Assembly (NCBI GenBank): GCA_964465385.1
Contig: CAYXIM010000032.1
Location: 1 to 18,985, forward strand
Length of the DNA stretch: 18,985 nt
Direction: 5' to 3'
Origin: JAAYBY01 sp964465385
Lineage (GTDB): Bacteria; Bacillota; Clostridia; Saccharofermentanales; UBA5734
A program made the translations under genes and the position numbers. The number at the start of each line of letters is the position of its first letter. Position 1 is the first letter of the stretch. Shown here piece after piece: positions 1 to 10,052 of the stretch. The notes under the pieces are model-generated. The model worked only from the letters and a program-made list of their open reading frames with translations, was not told where the DNA came from and made no database searches.

Positions 1-1026
1 CTTTTAAATCCTTGCCTCATAGGCAATATGCTGGCTTGAAAAAATGTAAACAGGTTGGTACTTAGGAGTGGGAGTAACACAAGGTTCAATCTAAGCCGTT
101 GCAAAAATGAGATCTTTGCGGAAGATTAGGCTATTCATCCAAAAATTAAAGGGCACCAAAAATGGACTGATCCGAACCAATAATTCTGTCGCCTTTGGCG
201 AAGTATAATTGAAAAGAAGCAAAATTATTTCGGTTATTAAATTTTTATCACCATTAACATCAACATGTTTAATTCTTGGATGTTTACAGTCGAATAGTTT
301 CAGAAACAAAACGTATCTTTCGAGTTGTCAAAGCAAAGCTGGAAAGCCCTCCGTTTTATTATTTTTTTGCAATACCAGTGAGAAAAATGTTCCCAGTCCT
401 GTTTTTGATGTCATTTGGTGTTTGAGTGGTTGTTTTTTATGCGTTTCATTTGAACGCCATCTATTAAAATAATCTTTTGTCGCTCGTTTCTGCAAGCAAT
501 TCTAGACAACCTTCGATCGCTTTTCTCGTCTCTTTTTGTTTTCACGTTTTTAAACTTTTGTCTGAAACAATAACGTGCTTGTAATCTCTCTGGCACTTAG
601 GTTTGTTGCATCAAAATCCAGGAGATTTGAATGCCCAGATATTTGGCCCTTTTTTTCTATACACTCCCATTACACTATTTTCATTTTTTTGAAATCAGCT
701 TGTATCATTAAACTCTTCGAATAATGTTATTTCACCCCCTTGGATAGAATAACAAGACGACAGATTGGCCCAATTGTATTCAACTTTCTGGTTCTCGCCT
801 CTCGGCGGTTAGCAATCAGAAGCAATGGCTTGTCCGACCTGTCCAAACCACATGTTTTTTCCATCCTGTGCGTGGTCTCTCTTTACATTTGGTTTATCGC
901 ATATCAAAATGCGTATGTCTCATCTATTGCGCATCTTTGGGGTTTATGAGGCAACCTCAAAAAATTGTTCCTTGTGTCTAGCACTTACTGCTTGTTTAAA
1001 GCAAACCAGCTGGTGCCCGCTCCCAG
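1..1026. other. AT-rich stretch without a convincing gene
   Basis: This kilobase is visibly richer in A and T than the addAB operon beside it, and every open frame in it is short (under about 90 codons), lacks a good ribosome binding site and resembles nothing I recognise. A small hairpin TCGCC-ttt-GGCGA lies at 189-201. A ten-base palindrome ACCAGCTGGT lies just past the addA stop, at about 1007-1016. I found no clear hairpin-plus-T-tract terminator for the leftward addA transcript. The stretch may be decayed mobile DNA or ordinary non-coding sequence; the sequence alone does not decide. Confidence 0.6.
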
Positions 1027-4000
1027 TCAACCGACACAGACAGCCTGGCCTGTCGGCAGGTGCCAGATCAGCTGGCGCGTGACCGGCTGGCCGCTTGCGG
1101 CCTCAAGTGCCCGGGCATACCAGGCCAGCTGGGTCCGGTAACGCGCACGCAAGCGCTGTGCAACCTCATCGGCAGACCCCTGCAGATGATCGGATTTAAA
1201 GTCAACCAGAGTCAGGCCCGATCCCTCTTCAAACCACAGGTCAATCATGCCTTGAATCAGCACCGTGTCTGTCTCGGCCAGGCCATCCAGCTGCCCGTAA
1301 ACCTGGCTGGCCGGAACCTGAAGGGTGAAGGGGGTTTCCTGATGAACAGCATCTGGGTCGGCTGCTTGTGCTGCCACCAATTGCTCCACCAGCTGTGAGG
1401 AAGCCAGACGCGCCAGGGCACCGGTAAAGGGGGCGACCCCTGCCCGTTGCTCGCTGCTGATCATACCGGCTGTTTCCATCCGGTCAAGCTGCCTGGCCAG
1501 AGCAGCTTCCGTTGGTGCTTGGTGGGCCAGGGCAAAATCCAGGTAGCGCAACACCTGATGCAGGGCTGTGCCCAGGGCCGCTTTTTCCAGACCCACTGTC
1601 TCAAAACGCTGCTGTTCCCGATGGACCAGAATCTGCCCAATGCCCCGCAGCGGCCGGGTGGCCTCCGACCAGCCTGCCTGATCTTCATCGGCAGCCAGAC
1701 GGTCTATGGGTCGGTCTTTAAGTTCGCTGACAGTCACCTTGAGAGGCAGGCGAGCCGCATCTTCAAAACGGTACGGGTCCAGGACGCTGGCTTTCAACCG
1801 TTCCTGATCGGCCTGATCAATCGTCTCACGCTGGGAGACCTGCTCGTGTTCCGGTTGATTGAGCTCTGAGGCCTGGGCAGCCAGGGGTTGGGTCAAGGCT
1901 GGGACCGACCGGCTGTCCAGGATCAGCCAGCCCGGATAAGGTTGGTTAAGGTGATGGTCCGGGTCTTCTGCCAGCGGTCCGGTTGCCCCCTGTGCCGGCT
2001 CATCCAGAAAGGACAGGGCCACCGCGGGGTTTCGTGCCAGGGCCAGCAGCAGCCAGTCCAGCGCTGTCCGGGCCGAGCGGACCAAGTGATCCGGCAAGCA
2101 ACGGCTTGTGGTTTGTCGTGCCGAAGCGATCAGGTTGAGACGGTGTTTACCGGGCGCTTCAAAATCAACAGATCCCACCAGGTAAAGCCGATCTTCTGCA
2201 CGGGTCATGGCCACATAAAGCAGGCGCAATTCTTCTGCCAGTTCGGCTGCACGCCCGTCTTCGCGCATGGCCAGTTTTAATTTGGAGGGGTAGCGAAAGG
2301 TCCGGTCTTGCCCTGCCACATCAAAGCCTATGCCCAGTTTTTCACTGATGACCAGACTGGCTTCCTGATCCTGTCCCAGCAGCCTGCGGCTCAGACCCAG
2401 CACAAACACCAGGGGAAATTCCAGCCCTTTGCTGGCATGGATGGTCATCAGGCGAACCGCCTCACCTCCAGCCTCGGCCGGTTCTTCCAGATCTGGGTCC
2501 AGAGCCAGTTTTTCGACATCTTCCAGAAAACGGGCCAACTGGTAAAGGCCCTTGCGCCGGCTGCGTTCATAGCCCTCAGACCAGCTTTGAAACCGGCGAA
2601 GCAGGCGGATCTGCCGTTCAGCATCAGGTCCAGCTGCCAAGGCATCCAGCCAGCCCCGGTCCATGTAAATCAGTTCCAGCAAATCCCCCAGAGGCAGGAC
2701 CTGCTCACGCTTTCTCAAGGTCGCCAACCAGGACAGGCTGTCGGACAGTTTCTGGCTCAGGTCCGGATCTGATCCCGTTTGGACATAGGCATGGACGGCC
2801 TCATGGAAGAAAGACAGCTTCTCTTTTCGTCCATGCAGGCGGATGGCCGCCAGATCATCCAGGGAACAGCTTCTGCCGGTGATTTGGCTGCGCAAGACAG
2901 CTGCCAATGGAATATCCTGCCGGCTGTTGTCCAGCAGGTGCAAGAGAGCCTGCAGCTGCAGCAACACCGGCTGGTCCAACGGGGACGCACCGGTTTGCGC
3001 CACCACTGGGATGCCGCTGGCCTGCGCCATCTCCTGGCAGGTCTGCACAAGGGCGCGTGTCCGGCCCAAAACGGCCATGTCTGACCAGGGGCGCCCCGCC
3101 CGGTGCAGGCGGTCCAGTTCGCGCAACACCGCACGCACCTCTCGTTCATCTCGGCTGAGGTCTTCCGTAGGCCCGTCTTCCGGACCCGCCTGCTCCGCCC
3201 GATCAATCAGCATCAAGCGAACCGGCTGGGGCTGGTCTGCGGGATCAGGGCGAAAAGGCAACAAGGCCTGCTGGTGGTTGTAGGTCAACTCCCCTGCTCC
3301 CGGGGACATCAGCTGAGAAAAAACATCGTTGACAGCACCCAAAATACCGGACACGCTGCGAAAATTCTGGTTAAGCTCCAAGAGCCGGCCCGATGCCCCA
3401 CCCGCGTAGGCCCTGGCCCTGTCACGGAACAGGTCCGGACGGGCGTGCCTGAAACGGTAGATGCTTTGCTTGATGTCACCAACCATGAAACGGTTGCTTT
3501 GGCTGACAGCCTGCAGGATGGTTTCCTGGATGCTGCTGGTGTCCTGGTATTCGTCCACATACACTTCTGTAAAGCGATCCCGATAGTAGCCGCCTGCTTC
3601 ATCTTGTCTGAGTAAAGCCAGGGCCAGGTGTTCAAAGTCGCTGAAATCAATCACACCCAGCGCCTGTTTCTTGGCGCTGTAGCGCCGGTCCAGACCCAGA
3701 ACCAGGTCATAAAACAAACGCACTGCTGGCAGCATGGCCTGAATGTCTTCCTGGATGCGGCTGGCCGGCTGATTCCAGACCTGCTGGGTGTCAAACAAAA
3801 AATGCACGCGGTATTTTTCTGTGCAGCATTGGCCAGTCAAAAAGCAAAGGACCTCAGAAACTGATGTGATAAAAGGCTCCAGGAAGGCTGTTTTCTCAGA
3901 GGGGTCCGTTTTTCGACTGGCCGGCACGCTCAAACCTTCCAGCCCCAGGCCCAGTTTGTAGACGGCGTCCCAATCGGCTGTTTCAGCCCGGAGCATCTCA

Positions 4001-4863
4001 TCCAGGCGGCACAAGGTTTTGAGGCACTGCAAAAACTGCTGGTTGGTTTCCTGGTTGCGTTGCTTGTTTTTCAAAAAAGGCACCGACTCTGACAGCTGGT
4101 CCAGCAGATCTGGCACCACGGTCATGGCCCGGTCCAGACGAAGCTTGAGCTGGCCCAGCAACACCTGGCAGGCCGGGCTGGACGAAAAATCTTCGGCTGT
4201 TTCTTGCAAGCGGGCCAGGTAGCGATCGATCAGTTGCCGGTAGTCCGGCAGGCTGCGCAGGTAACGGTAGGTGCTGTCCAAGAGCGATCGCACCGGCTCA
4301 TCGCCCCGGCTGTTGCCAAAGCCATCGACCAGGTGGTAAAAAACATCTGGACTGGCTGTTTCACCCAGCACGTGGGACAGCTGATCGCTGTCGATGGCGC
4401 GATAAAGGCTGTCCATCCAGTCTGAGAGGCTTTGAGCCAGCAAGGCGTCGGCTTCTTCTTGCCCCAAAACTGAAAAACCTGGTTCAAGACCAGCCTTGCC
4501 GGTTGCATCAGGGGTCAGGTGGTGGAAATTTTTGATCACTTGCAGGCAGAAGGCATGGATGGTTGAAATGCTGGCACCAGGCAACAGGGTCAGTTGCTGG
4601 CCGATCCGTTGTCGGGCCTGCGGGTCTGCTGCTGTCTGAAAGGCCTGGCGCAGGTGGCGGTCAATCCGGTCACGCATGTTGCGGGCGGCCGCCTCAGTGA
4701 AGGTCACCACCAGCATCTGGCGTACATCCAGGGCGCCTGACACCAACCGCGTCACCAGACGCTGCGCCAGGACATGGGTTTTTCCAGCTCCGGCTGCTGC
4801 AGAAACCAGCAGGTTCCCCCGCGGGGCTGCAATGACTTCTTTTTGCTGGTCTGTTAACCGCAT
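1027..4863 (-). CDS. addA: ATP-dependent helicase/nuclease subunit A (AddA)
   Basis: AddA is the motor subunit of the AddAB enzyme, which unwinds and degrades broken DNA ends and prepares them for RecA-dependent repair. The 1278-residue protein carries the superfamily 1A helicase motifs in order: Q motif LTDQQ at 3-7, Walker A AAAGAGKT at 22-29, Walker B DEYQDTS near 436, GDIKQSIYRFR near 460, IHASKGLEFP near 808 and YVAMTRAEDRLYL near 883. A RecB-type nuclease domain closes the protein, with a histidine in GTALHQVL near 1098, GMIDLWF near 1207, VDFKSD near 1220 and QLAWY after it. The length is normal for the family (Bacillus subtilis AddA is about 1230). The start overlaps the addB stop by 10 nt, and AGGAGA lies 6 nt upstream of the ATG, inside addB, so translation is probably coupled. 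All catalytic residues I looked for are present. Confidence 0.97.
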   Translation of the reverse strand: MRLTDQQKEVIAAPRGNLLVSAAAGAGKTHVLAQRLVTRLVSGALDVRQMLVVTFTEAAARNMRDRIDRHLRQAFQTAADPQARQRIGQQLTLLPGASISTIHAFCLQVIKNFHHLTPDATGKAGLEPGFSVLGQEEADALLAQSLSDWMDSLYRAIDSDQLSHVLGETASPDVFYHLVDGFGNSRGDEPVRSLLDSTYRYLRSLPDYRQLIDRYLARLQETAEDFSSSPACQVLLGQLKLRLDRAMTVVPDLLDQLSESVPFLKNKQRNQETNQQFLQCLKTLCRLDEMLRAETADWDAVYKLGLGLEGLSVPASRKTDPSEKTAFLEPFITSVSEVLCFLTGQCCTEKYRVHFLFDTQQVWNQPASRIQEDIQAMLPAVRLFYDLVLGLDRRYSAKKQALGVIDFSDFEHLALALLRQDEAGGYYRDRFTEVYVDEYQDTSSIQETILQAVSQSNRFMVGDIKQSIYRFRHARPDLFRDRARAYAGGASGRLLELNQNFRSVSGILGAVNDVFSQLMSPGAGELTYNHQQALLPFRPDPADQPQPVRLMLIDRAEQAGPEDGPTEDLSRDEREVRAVLRELDRLHRAGRPWSDMAVLGRTRALVQTCQEMAQASGIPVVAQTGASPLDQPVLLQLQALLHLLDNSRQDIPLAAVLRSQITGRSCSLDDLAAIRLHGRKEKLSFFHEAVHAYVQTGSDPDLSQKLSDSLSWLATLRKREQVLPLGDLLELIYMDRGWLDALAAGPDAERQIRLLRRFQSWSEGYERSRRKGLYQLARFLEDVEKLALDPDLEEPAEAGGEAVRLMTIHASKGLEFPLVFVLGLSRRLLGQDQEASLVISEKLGIGFDVAGQDRTFRYPSKLKLAMREDGRAAELAEELRLLYVAMTRAEDRLYLVGSVDFEAPGKHRLNLIASARQTTSRCLPDHLVRSARTALDWLLLALARNPAVALSFLDEPAQGATGPLAEDPDHHLNQPYPGWLILDSRSVPALTQPLAAQASELNQPEHEQVSQRETIDQADQERLKASVLDPYRFEDAARLPLKVTVSELKDRPIDRLAADEDQAGWSEATRPLRGIGQILVHREQQRFETVGLEKAALGTALHQVLRYLDFALAHQAPTEAALARQLDRMETAGMISSEQRAGVAPFTGALARLASSQLVEQLVAAQAADPDAVHQETPFTLQVPASQVYGQLDGLAETDTVLIQGMIDLWFEEGSGLTLVDFKSDHLQGSADEVAQRLRARYRTQLAWYARALEAASGQPVTRQLIWHLPTGQAVCVG

Positions 4864-7800
4864 GGCACATCTCCTGTTCGGTATGTCTCTGCCAGCGCCT
4901 TCAAAAGCCTGGCCTGAGCCGTCTGCCCGGCTTCTTTTTGCAGGAGGGCCAGCCAGCGCCAGGGGCCCTTTTGCTGGTCAAACTGACAAATGGCAGCGTA
5001 GCTGCAAAAGGTGCAGGGAACAGGCCGACCAGGCAGGCGGCTTGGCAAGGGTGCGAAAGAACCTGTCAACAGCCGACCGGCGTAGACACCAGCTGTGTGG
5101 ACAGCATGACGGCACAGGCGTTCCAGATCTTCTGCTTCCAGGTTCAAAGAGACCGGCTTTTGCTTGCGCATGAGGTCCGCCAGCAGGCGATCGGCTTGCG
5201 GGGGGTTGCCGTCCGGATACCAGATCTGAGGCCGGTTGACTGAAAGCCAGGCCGCATCGCCGGGCCGGGCCCCGGGGTGTACCTGGGCATAGGCGGCCAG
5301 ATAAACGGGCAGCTGCAAGGCCAAACCATGGTAGAGGGCATCCACATTCACCTGCCTGTCGCTGCTTTTGTAATCCACAACACGAAAGAGCATCTGTGGC
5401 TCTTCCTGTCGATCCACCCGATCGATCAAGCCTTGTAGCCAGACCGTTTGCTTGGCAGGCGTTTCAAGCGGCAGGGCCGTTCCCTGGCTGCCTGAGAAAT
5501 GCCATTCAAAATGGGCAGGCTGGTAGGGATCTGACTGTAACTGGCGCATGATGGTTCTCAGGGTGCTTTCAATGGTTTTTCGCACCCATCTGCCAACGGA
5601 TGCATTGAGACCCGCTTCTTGCAAACGCTTCATCTGGCTGGCCTCCAAGGTTTTTTCAAACGCCTGACCGATCAGGTCGGTCAGGTCCCGATCCAGCCAG
5701 GCGCCCCAAAAGCCAGCCGGCCGGTCGGAGAAGGGATCAAAAGACCGGCTCAGAAAACGCAATGCCTCCTCCAGCATGCCGTGCAGCACACGCCCGGTCT
5801 CCATAGGCTGGGGCTGCCATTCCGGCCGGGGCTGCAAAGACAAGAGGCGCTCTGTAAATTGCTTGAACGGGCAATCGGCGTAGGTCTCCAATTGGGACAC
5901 GCTTAGGGTCACCGGCGGCTGGTAAAAAGCCTTCATGTGCGCGTGTGAAACCTGAATATCAGGGGCCACCAGGTCTGGCCGCACCCAGCCGGCATCTGAC
6001 AACAGTTCTTCCAGCCAGGCCAAAGGTGGTTTGTCCTCGTCCTGAAGCAGCCAGCGGCCCAGAGGCTCCCGGGCGTTGAGCCTGGGATCACCCAGGGCAG
6101 GGTTGGCACCCAGCACGGTGAGGGCAGTCGGAAACGCCTCGGCCAGGCGGTCGAACAAGACACTGGCCTGAGGATCAGGAGCTGTCATCACAAGGCGGTC
6201 CATGGGCCGTGTCAGAAGGCTTTCCAGCACCAAGGCATCGGCAAAGACTTGGTCGCGCGCCCGGCTGGGCAGGTGATGCCCACTGATTTCAGACAGGCGG
6301 CTGCGGTCCTGGTCTTTTAAAAGGCCTTCCTGGGGAAGCGGCGGCGGCAGCCAGGCAGCTGAGGCACCGACGAGAATCAGGATTTTTGGTTCTCGGAACA
6401 TGGCCTGCTGCAAGGCTCCCACATGGACCTGGTCCAGTGCTGACGGGATGGCCGATGGAGCCACCTGGTCCATGCTGGTGTGCAGCAGGTCACGGAAGCC
6501 TTGTAAAGACAGGATCTGGTCACCGAAAAGCTGCAGCATCTGGTCCAACACATGTTGCAAGGCGTTCCAGGACTGGATCAGGGTGGTCGCAGCGTCGGCG
6601 TCGCCGGCTGCGATCAGCTCGGCCGCCTGATCTTGCAGGCGATCGGCCACCCCCACCTCTTCCAAAAAAGTACGCAAGGCCTCAACCTGTCCGCTGCAGT
6701 TGCCCCGGTCTGCCCAGCCGGTCAAAAAGGCCTGGATGGGCCGCAAGGCCTGGTCGCGCCAGCGCAAAAGAGTCGGATCGGATCCTGCTTGCGGTGGATC
6801 TGCTTCCAGCTGGTCCAGGCTGGTCAGGCGAACCGCTTCCTGATAATAGCCATCCTCAAACAGCAGGGTTTCCCTGAACAAGCCACGGGCCAGCCAGAGG
6901 TTTTCCAGCTGATCCAGGGCATCCGAATTCAGGGGACTGAGCCCGGAACGCAGGCAGGCCATCAGGTCGCTTCGGTTCCAGCCGCGCAGGCCGATGTCCA
7001 AAAGCCCGATGACATAGCGCATCAATGGCGTCCCGCTCAAGGAACGCTGGCCGCTTAAAAAGAGGGGGATCTGGAAGCTCCTGAAGACCGAACGCAGCCG
7101 CGGACCGTAATCAGGCAGGCTGGTGACTGCCAGGGCGATGTCCCGGTAGCGGTAGCCTTCCAACTGGACCAGTTGTCGGATGGTCCCGGCCACCCAGGTC
7201 ACCTCGTCATCCAGGCTGGATGCCTGAATCAGCTGCAGGCCACCGTCAAACGGCTGCCCGTCATCTCCCTTGCCACCATCTGGTAAAAGCTGCCCATGGC
7301 GTAAAAGCGTTTGAAGCTGCTGCGTCAGTGCCGTTTTGGGTGGGTCGACCACCTGAAGCTGGTGAAGGGGCAGGCGATCGGCCAGGCGCCAAAGGGCACG
7401 GCGGCCAGGGACAAAGGCGTCCATACCACCTGTGTCTTGATCGGGTGCTCCCATGCCATCTGCTGCCACAGTGATTGAAACCGACCGAGTCAGGCGGACC
7501 AGCTGGGATAAAATGACGTCTTCTTGTGGGGTGAAATCACGCAGCTCGCCAAATCCGGTCACCCAGACGGCTGCTTTTCTCAGCCAGGCCAAGCGGCTGA
7601 GGGGCCAAGGATCCATCTGGGATTGGCTGGACATGGACCGCAAGAGATCACCCAGGCGGGTCAGGTCATCGTCCCCGTCTTCAAGACCAGACTGGCTCAT
7701 CTGCTCTTGATAGGCGGCCATGATGCAGGACAGGTCGTGGATTTTGGCGTGCAAGAGAGGGTCAGACACAAGTTGTGCCGCCCGGTCCAGTTCTTCCACT

Positions 7801-8201
7801 TCCAGCCGGTGACGCTTGAGGTCGCCAAGGACCGTGGCCACATCCGTCACAAAACCGGGCTTGTCGGCAAAAGGCCCCAATGTTTTCAGGTCCGCGCGCT
7901 TTTCTTGCAGCACCCGGTAAAGCAAAAGTGTTCGCCCCGTTGCGTCTATGGCAGCTTGTCCCTGGTGGCCCACTTCACCCAGCAAACGCCAGGCCAGGCG
8001 TTTGAAGCTGAGGACTTCGGTTGTCAGCAGTGCTTTTCGCCCACCTTGGTCGAGCAGGTCTTCTTCCATTTGCAACTTGGTTTGCTCGGGCACAAGCAGC
8101 AAGATTTTTTGACGCGGTGAAGCGGCCATGCCATCGAGCACCGCGCGCAAACACGTGGCTTTAAGGGCCGATCGACTGGTTCCGTAAAAGAGGGAAAGCA
8201 T
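4854..8201 (-). CDS. addB: ATP-dependent nuclease subunit B (AddB) with degenerate Walker A
   Basis: AddB is the partner of AddA; it contributes the second nuclease and, in studied enzymes, Chi recognition. The 1115-residue protein starts in the usual way (SLFYG..., then LLLVPEQTKLQMEEDLL). The nuclease site is intact: LIDRVD near 925-930, VVDYKSS near 940-946 and QLPVYL after it. The four cysteines of the family's 4Fe-4S staple are present: one in YADCPFKQF near 777, and three in CTFCSYAAIC near 1062-1071 (C-x2-C-x5-C). The odd feature is at the N terminus. Where relatives have GRAGSGKS/T, this protein reads GTSRSALKAT, so the glycine and lysine of the P-loop are gone. The ATG lies 3 nt past the upstream ligase stop, with AGGTGA 4 nt before it inside that gene. 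Identity is very secure; whether it binds ATP is doubtful. Confidence 0.95.
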   Translation of the reverse strand: MLSLFYGTSRSALKATCLRAVLDGMAASPRQKILLLVPEQTKLQMEEDLLDQGGRKALLTTEVLSFKRLAWRLLGEVGHQGQAAIDATGRTLLLYRVLQEKRADLKTLGPFADKPGFVTDVATVLGDLKRHRLEVEELDRAAQLVSDPLLHAKIHDLSCIMAAYQEQMSQSGLEDGDDDLTRLGDLLRSMSSQSQMDPWPLSRLAWLRKAAVWVTGFGELRDFTPQEDVILSQLVRLTRSVSITVAADGMGAPDQDTGGMDAFVPGRRALWRLADRLPLHQLQVVDPPKTALTQQLQTLLRHGQLLPDGGKGDDGQPFDGGLQLIQASSLDDEVTWVAGTIRQLVQLEGYRYRDIALAVTSLPDYGPRLRSVFRSFQIPLFLSGQRSLSGTPLMRYVIGLLDIGLRGWNRSDLMACLRSGLSPLNSDALDQLENLWLARGLFRETLLFEDGYYQEAVRLTSLDQLEADPPQAGSDPTLLRWRDQALRPIQAFLTGWADRGNCSGQVEALRTFLEEVGVADRLQDQAAELIAAGDADAATTLIQSWNALQHVLDQMLQLFGDQILSLQGFRDLLHTSMDQVAPSAIPSALDQVHVGALQQAMFREPKILILVGASAAWLPPPLPQEGLLKDQDRSRLSEISGHHLPSRARDQVFADALVLESLLTRPMDRLVMTAPDPQASVLFDRLAEAFPTALTVLGANPALGDPRLNAREPLGRWLLQDEDKPPLAWLEELLSDAGWVRPDLVAPDIQVSHAHMKAFYQPPVTLSVSQLETYADCPFKQFTERLLSLQPRPEWQPQPMETGRVLHGMLEEALRFLSRSFDPFSDRPAGFWGAWLDRDLTDLIGQAFEKTLEASQMKRLQEAGLNASVGRWVRKTIESTLRTIMRQLQSDPYQPAHFEWHFSGSQGTALPLETPAKQTVWLQGLIDRVDRQEEPQMLFRVVDYKSSDRQVNVDALYHGLALQLPVYLAAYAQVHPGARPGDAAWLSVNRPQIWYPDGNPPQADRLLADLMRKQKPVSLNLEAEDLERLCRHAVHTAGVYAGRLLTGSFAPLPSRLPGRPVPCTFCSYAAICQFDQQKGPWRWLALLQKEAGQTAQARLLKALAETYRTGDVPCG

Positions 8202-8204
8202 GAG

Positions 8205-10010
8205 TCACCTGCCTGCATCGGATGCCCGAAAGACACGCCCGTGGGCCTGTCTCATGGTCCAGTGGTTGCGCTTGAGCCACGTGTCGATGGCGGCTTCCTG
8301 CTCCTGGCGACGTACTTTGAGGGTTGTTGTTTGAAGCAGGTCGTCTGTTGTGTACAGGTAGTGCTGCACCCGCTTGTGGGCAGGAAGCAACTGGTTGACC
8401 TGACGGATGTGTTCGGCCACGTGGTTTCCTGCCAGTCCGGGATCCACACCGGCTTCAAGTTGAAGCAGGGCGCAGATGGTGGGATGTTCTTTTTCGGTCT
8501 CCTGCCCCCAGACCAGGCTGTGCACCACAAAGCCAGGCTGGTTGAGGCGGGCTTCGATTTCTTCCGGAAAAGCTTTCTTGCCATTGGACAGGACGATCAT
8601 GGATTTAAGCCGGCCGGTCAGGTGCAAGCAGCCACGCCGATCCAGATAACCGATATCTCCGGTGCGCAGCCAGCCGTCTGCTGTCAAGGCACGGGCAGTT
8701 TCTTCCGGATTGTTCTCGTAGCCCAGCATGACACTGGTGCTTTTGGTTAACACTTCACCACAGGTTCCTTTTTTGGCTTTGTCGGGCATATCGATTTTGA
8801 TCAAGATGTCTGGCAGGGGCGGCCCGACACTGCCTATTACATTATCCTCAAAATGGCAACAGCTGACAACCGGGGCGCCCTCTGTTAAACCGTAGCCCAT
8901 AAAAAGATCAATGCCAAAGTCTGTGAAGGTCTGGATGATCTCCCGGTCCAAGGCCGCCGCCCCCACCACCACGCCCCTGAGGTGGCCGCCCAGGGCGTCG
9001 TGAATGTTTTTAAAAACCCGTTTTCGGATGTCAAGCCCGGCCCATTTCAGGGCCCGCACGAGCGGCCTGACCACCCGCACCCACTTGACCTGCCCATTTG
9101 CTTTGAGCTGGCGGTTGATTTTCTCATATACATTTTCGAACAGACGCGGCACCGCAATCATGATCTGGATACGCCACTCCTGCATGTTTTTGAGAAAAGC
9201 GCGCAGGCTGTCGTTGAAATGGATGCAACCGCCGCTGTAAAGCAGGAAGTGAAAACCGGCTGTGTTTTCAAACGTGTGGTGCAAGGGCAGAATCGACAAA
9301 AGCCTTTCGCCGGGATAGAGTTCAAGGATACCGCCAATACTGCGGATGTTGCTGCAAAGGTTGCGCTGGCTGAGCATAACCCCTTTGGGACGGGCTGTCG
9401 TTCCAGAGGTAAAAACCAGGCTGGCCAGGACATCTGGGTTAATGACAGCCTTCAAAAACCGCTGGTCTTCCTGCTGCAAGGCTTTCCGCCCCTGAGCCAA
9501 CAGGCTGAGCAGGTCGGTCTTGCCGTCAGACGGGGTGTCAGGCCAGGCTGCGTCCGGATCGGTATCCAGATAGACCAGCTGTTTAAGCTGAGGCAGGCGT
9601 TGTTGAATTTGCAGTGCCGCTTGCTGGTGCTTGCGGTCAAAAAAGAGCAGATCCACATGGCCTTGCTCGATCAAGTGCTCGATTTCATGTTCAGGCAACT
9701 GGGGATCCAGTGGAACCACCACACCGGCCCCATTGATGGTGGCGTAATAAGCCAAAGCCCAGGCATAGCTGTTTTTGCCCCACAAGGCCAGGCGCCTGTT
9801 TTCCAAAGGCAGGGCCATGAGGGCTGTGCCCAGGCGGTTGACGTCATCCAGAAACACTTGGTAGCTTTTGGTGACCACCGGCCCAGCAGGCTGGTAGCGA
9901 AAGCGGAAGGCAGCTGTGGGGCCAAAGTGGTCAACACTTTGTTTGAGCATCTCCAACAGCGTTGAAAAAGATCGAACGTGGTAATAACGCCGACCCGTCG
10001 CCATCGTCAT
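8205..10010 (-). CDS. AMP-forming long-chain acyl ligase (acyl-CoA or acyl-ACP synthetase), copy 1
   Basis: This enzyme belongs to the ANL (AMP-binding) superfamily. It adenylates a carboxylic acid, most likely a long-chain fatty acid, and passes the acyl group to a thiol such as CoA or ACP. The 601 residues show the P-loop TSGTTARPKG near 201-210, GYGLTEG near 371-377, DGWLRTGDIGYLD, the hinge LTGRLKSMIVLSNGKK, and a late lysine in TTTLKVRR near 565 that probably serves as the A10 catalytic lysine. No signal peptide or membrane segment is evident. The first ATG is chosen because GGAGG lies 6 nt upstream; a second ATG two codons later is possible. It leads an apparent operon with addB and addA and is divergent from plsC. 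It is clearly a paralogue of the ligase at 11897-13780. Thiol acceptor and chain length cannot be read from sequence. Confidence 0.9.
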   Translation of the reverse strand: MTMATGRRYYHVRSFSTLLEMLKQSVDHFGPTAAFRFRYQPAGPVVTKSYQVFLDDVNRLGTALMALPLENRRLALWGKNSYAWALAYYATINGAGVVVPLDPQLPEHEIEHLIEQGHVDLLFFDRKHQQAALQIQQRLPQLKQLVYLDTDPDAAWPDTPSDGKTDLLSLLAQGRKALQQEDQRFLKAVINPDVLASLVFTSGTTARPKGVMLSQRNLCSNIRSIGGILELYPGERLLSILPLHHTFENTAGFHFLLYSGGCIHFNDSLRAFLKNMQEWRIQIMIAVPRLFENVYEKINRQLKANGQVKWVRVVRPLVRALKWAGLDIRKRVFKNIHDALGGHLRGVVVGAAALDREIIQTFTDFGIDLFMGYGLTEGAPVVSCCHFEDNVIGSVGPPLPDILIKIDMPDKAKKGTCGEVLTKSTSVMLGYENNPEETARALTADGWLRTGDIGYLDRRGCLHLTGRLKSMIVLSNGKKAFPEEIEARLNQPGFVVHSLVWGQETEKEHPTICALLQLEAGVDPGLAGNHVAEHIRQVNQLLPAHKRVQHYLYTTDDLLQTTTLKVRRQEQEAAIDTWLKRNHWTMRQAHGRVFRASDAGR

Positions 10011-10052
10011 CGTAGACCTCCGATTGGGGGGCTTTTTTGTCCATTCTGTCGG

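Noticed and set aside
825..1082. Small plus-strand frame beginning with a CxxC and a following histidine
   Set aside because: No ribosome binding site, runs into the antisense of addA, and the cysteine pattern is too short to support a metal-binding protein.
1060..8120. Many plus-strand frames of 65-198 residues across addA and addB
   Set aside because: All are antisense to clearly conserved AddA and AddB coding sequence, rich in Q, G, P and C, without start signals.
8982..9965. 327-residue open frame on the plus strand
   Set aside because: It lies wholly antisense to the acyl ligase, has no ribosome binding site and resembles no protein; such long shadows are expected in GC-rich genes.
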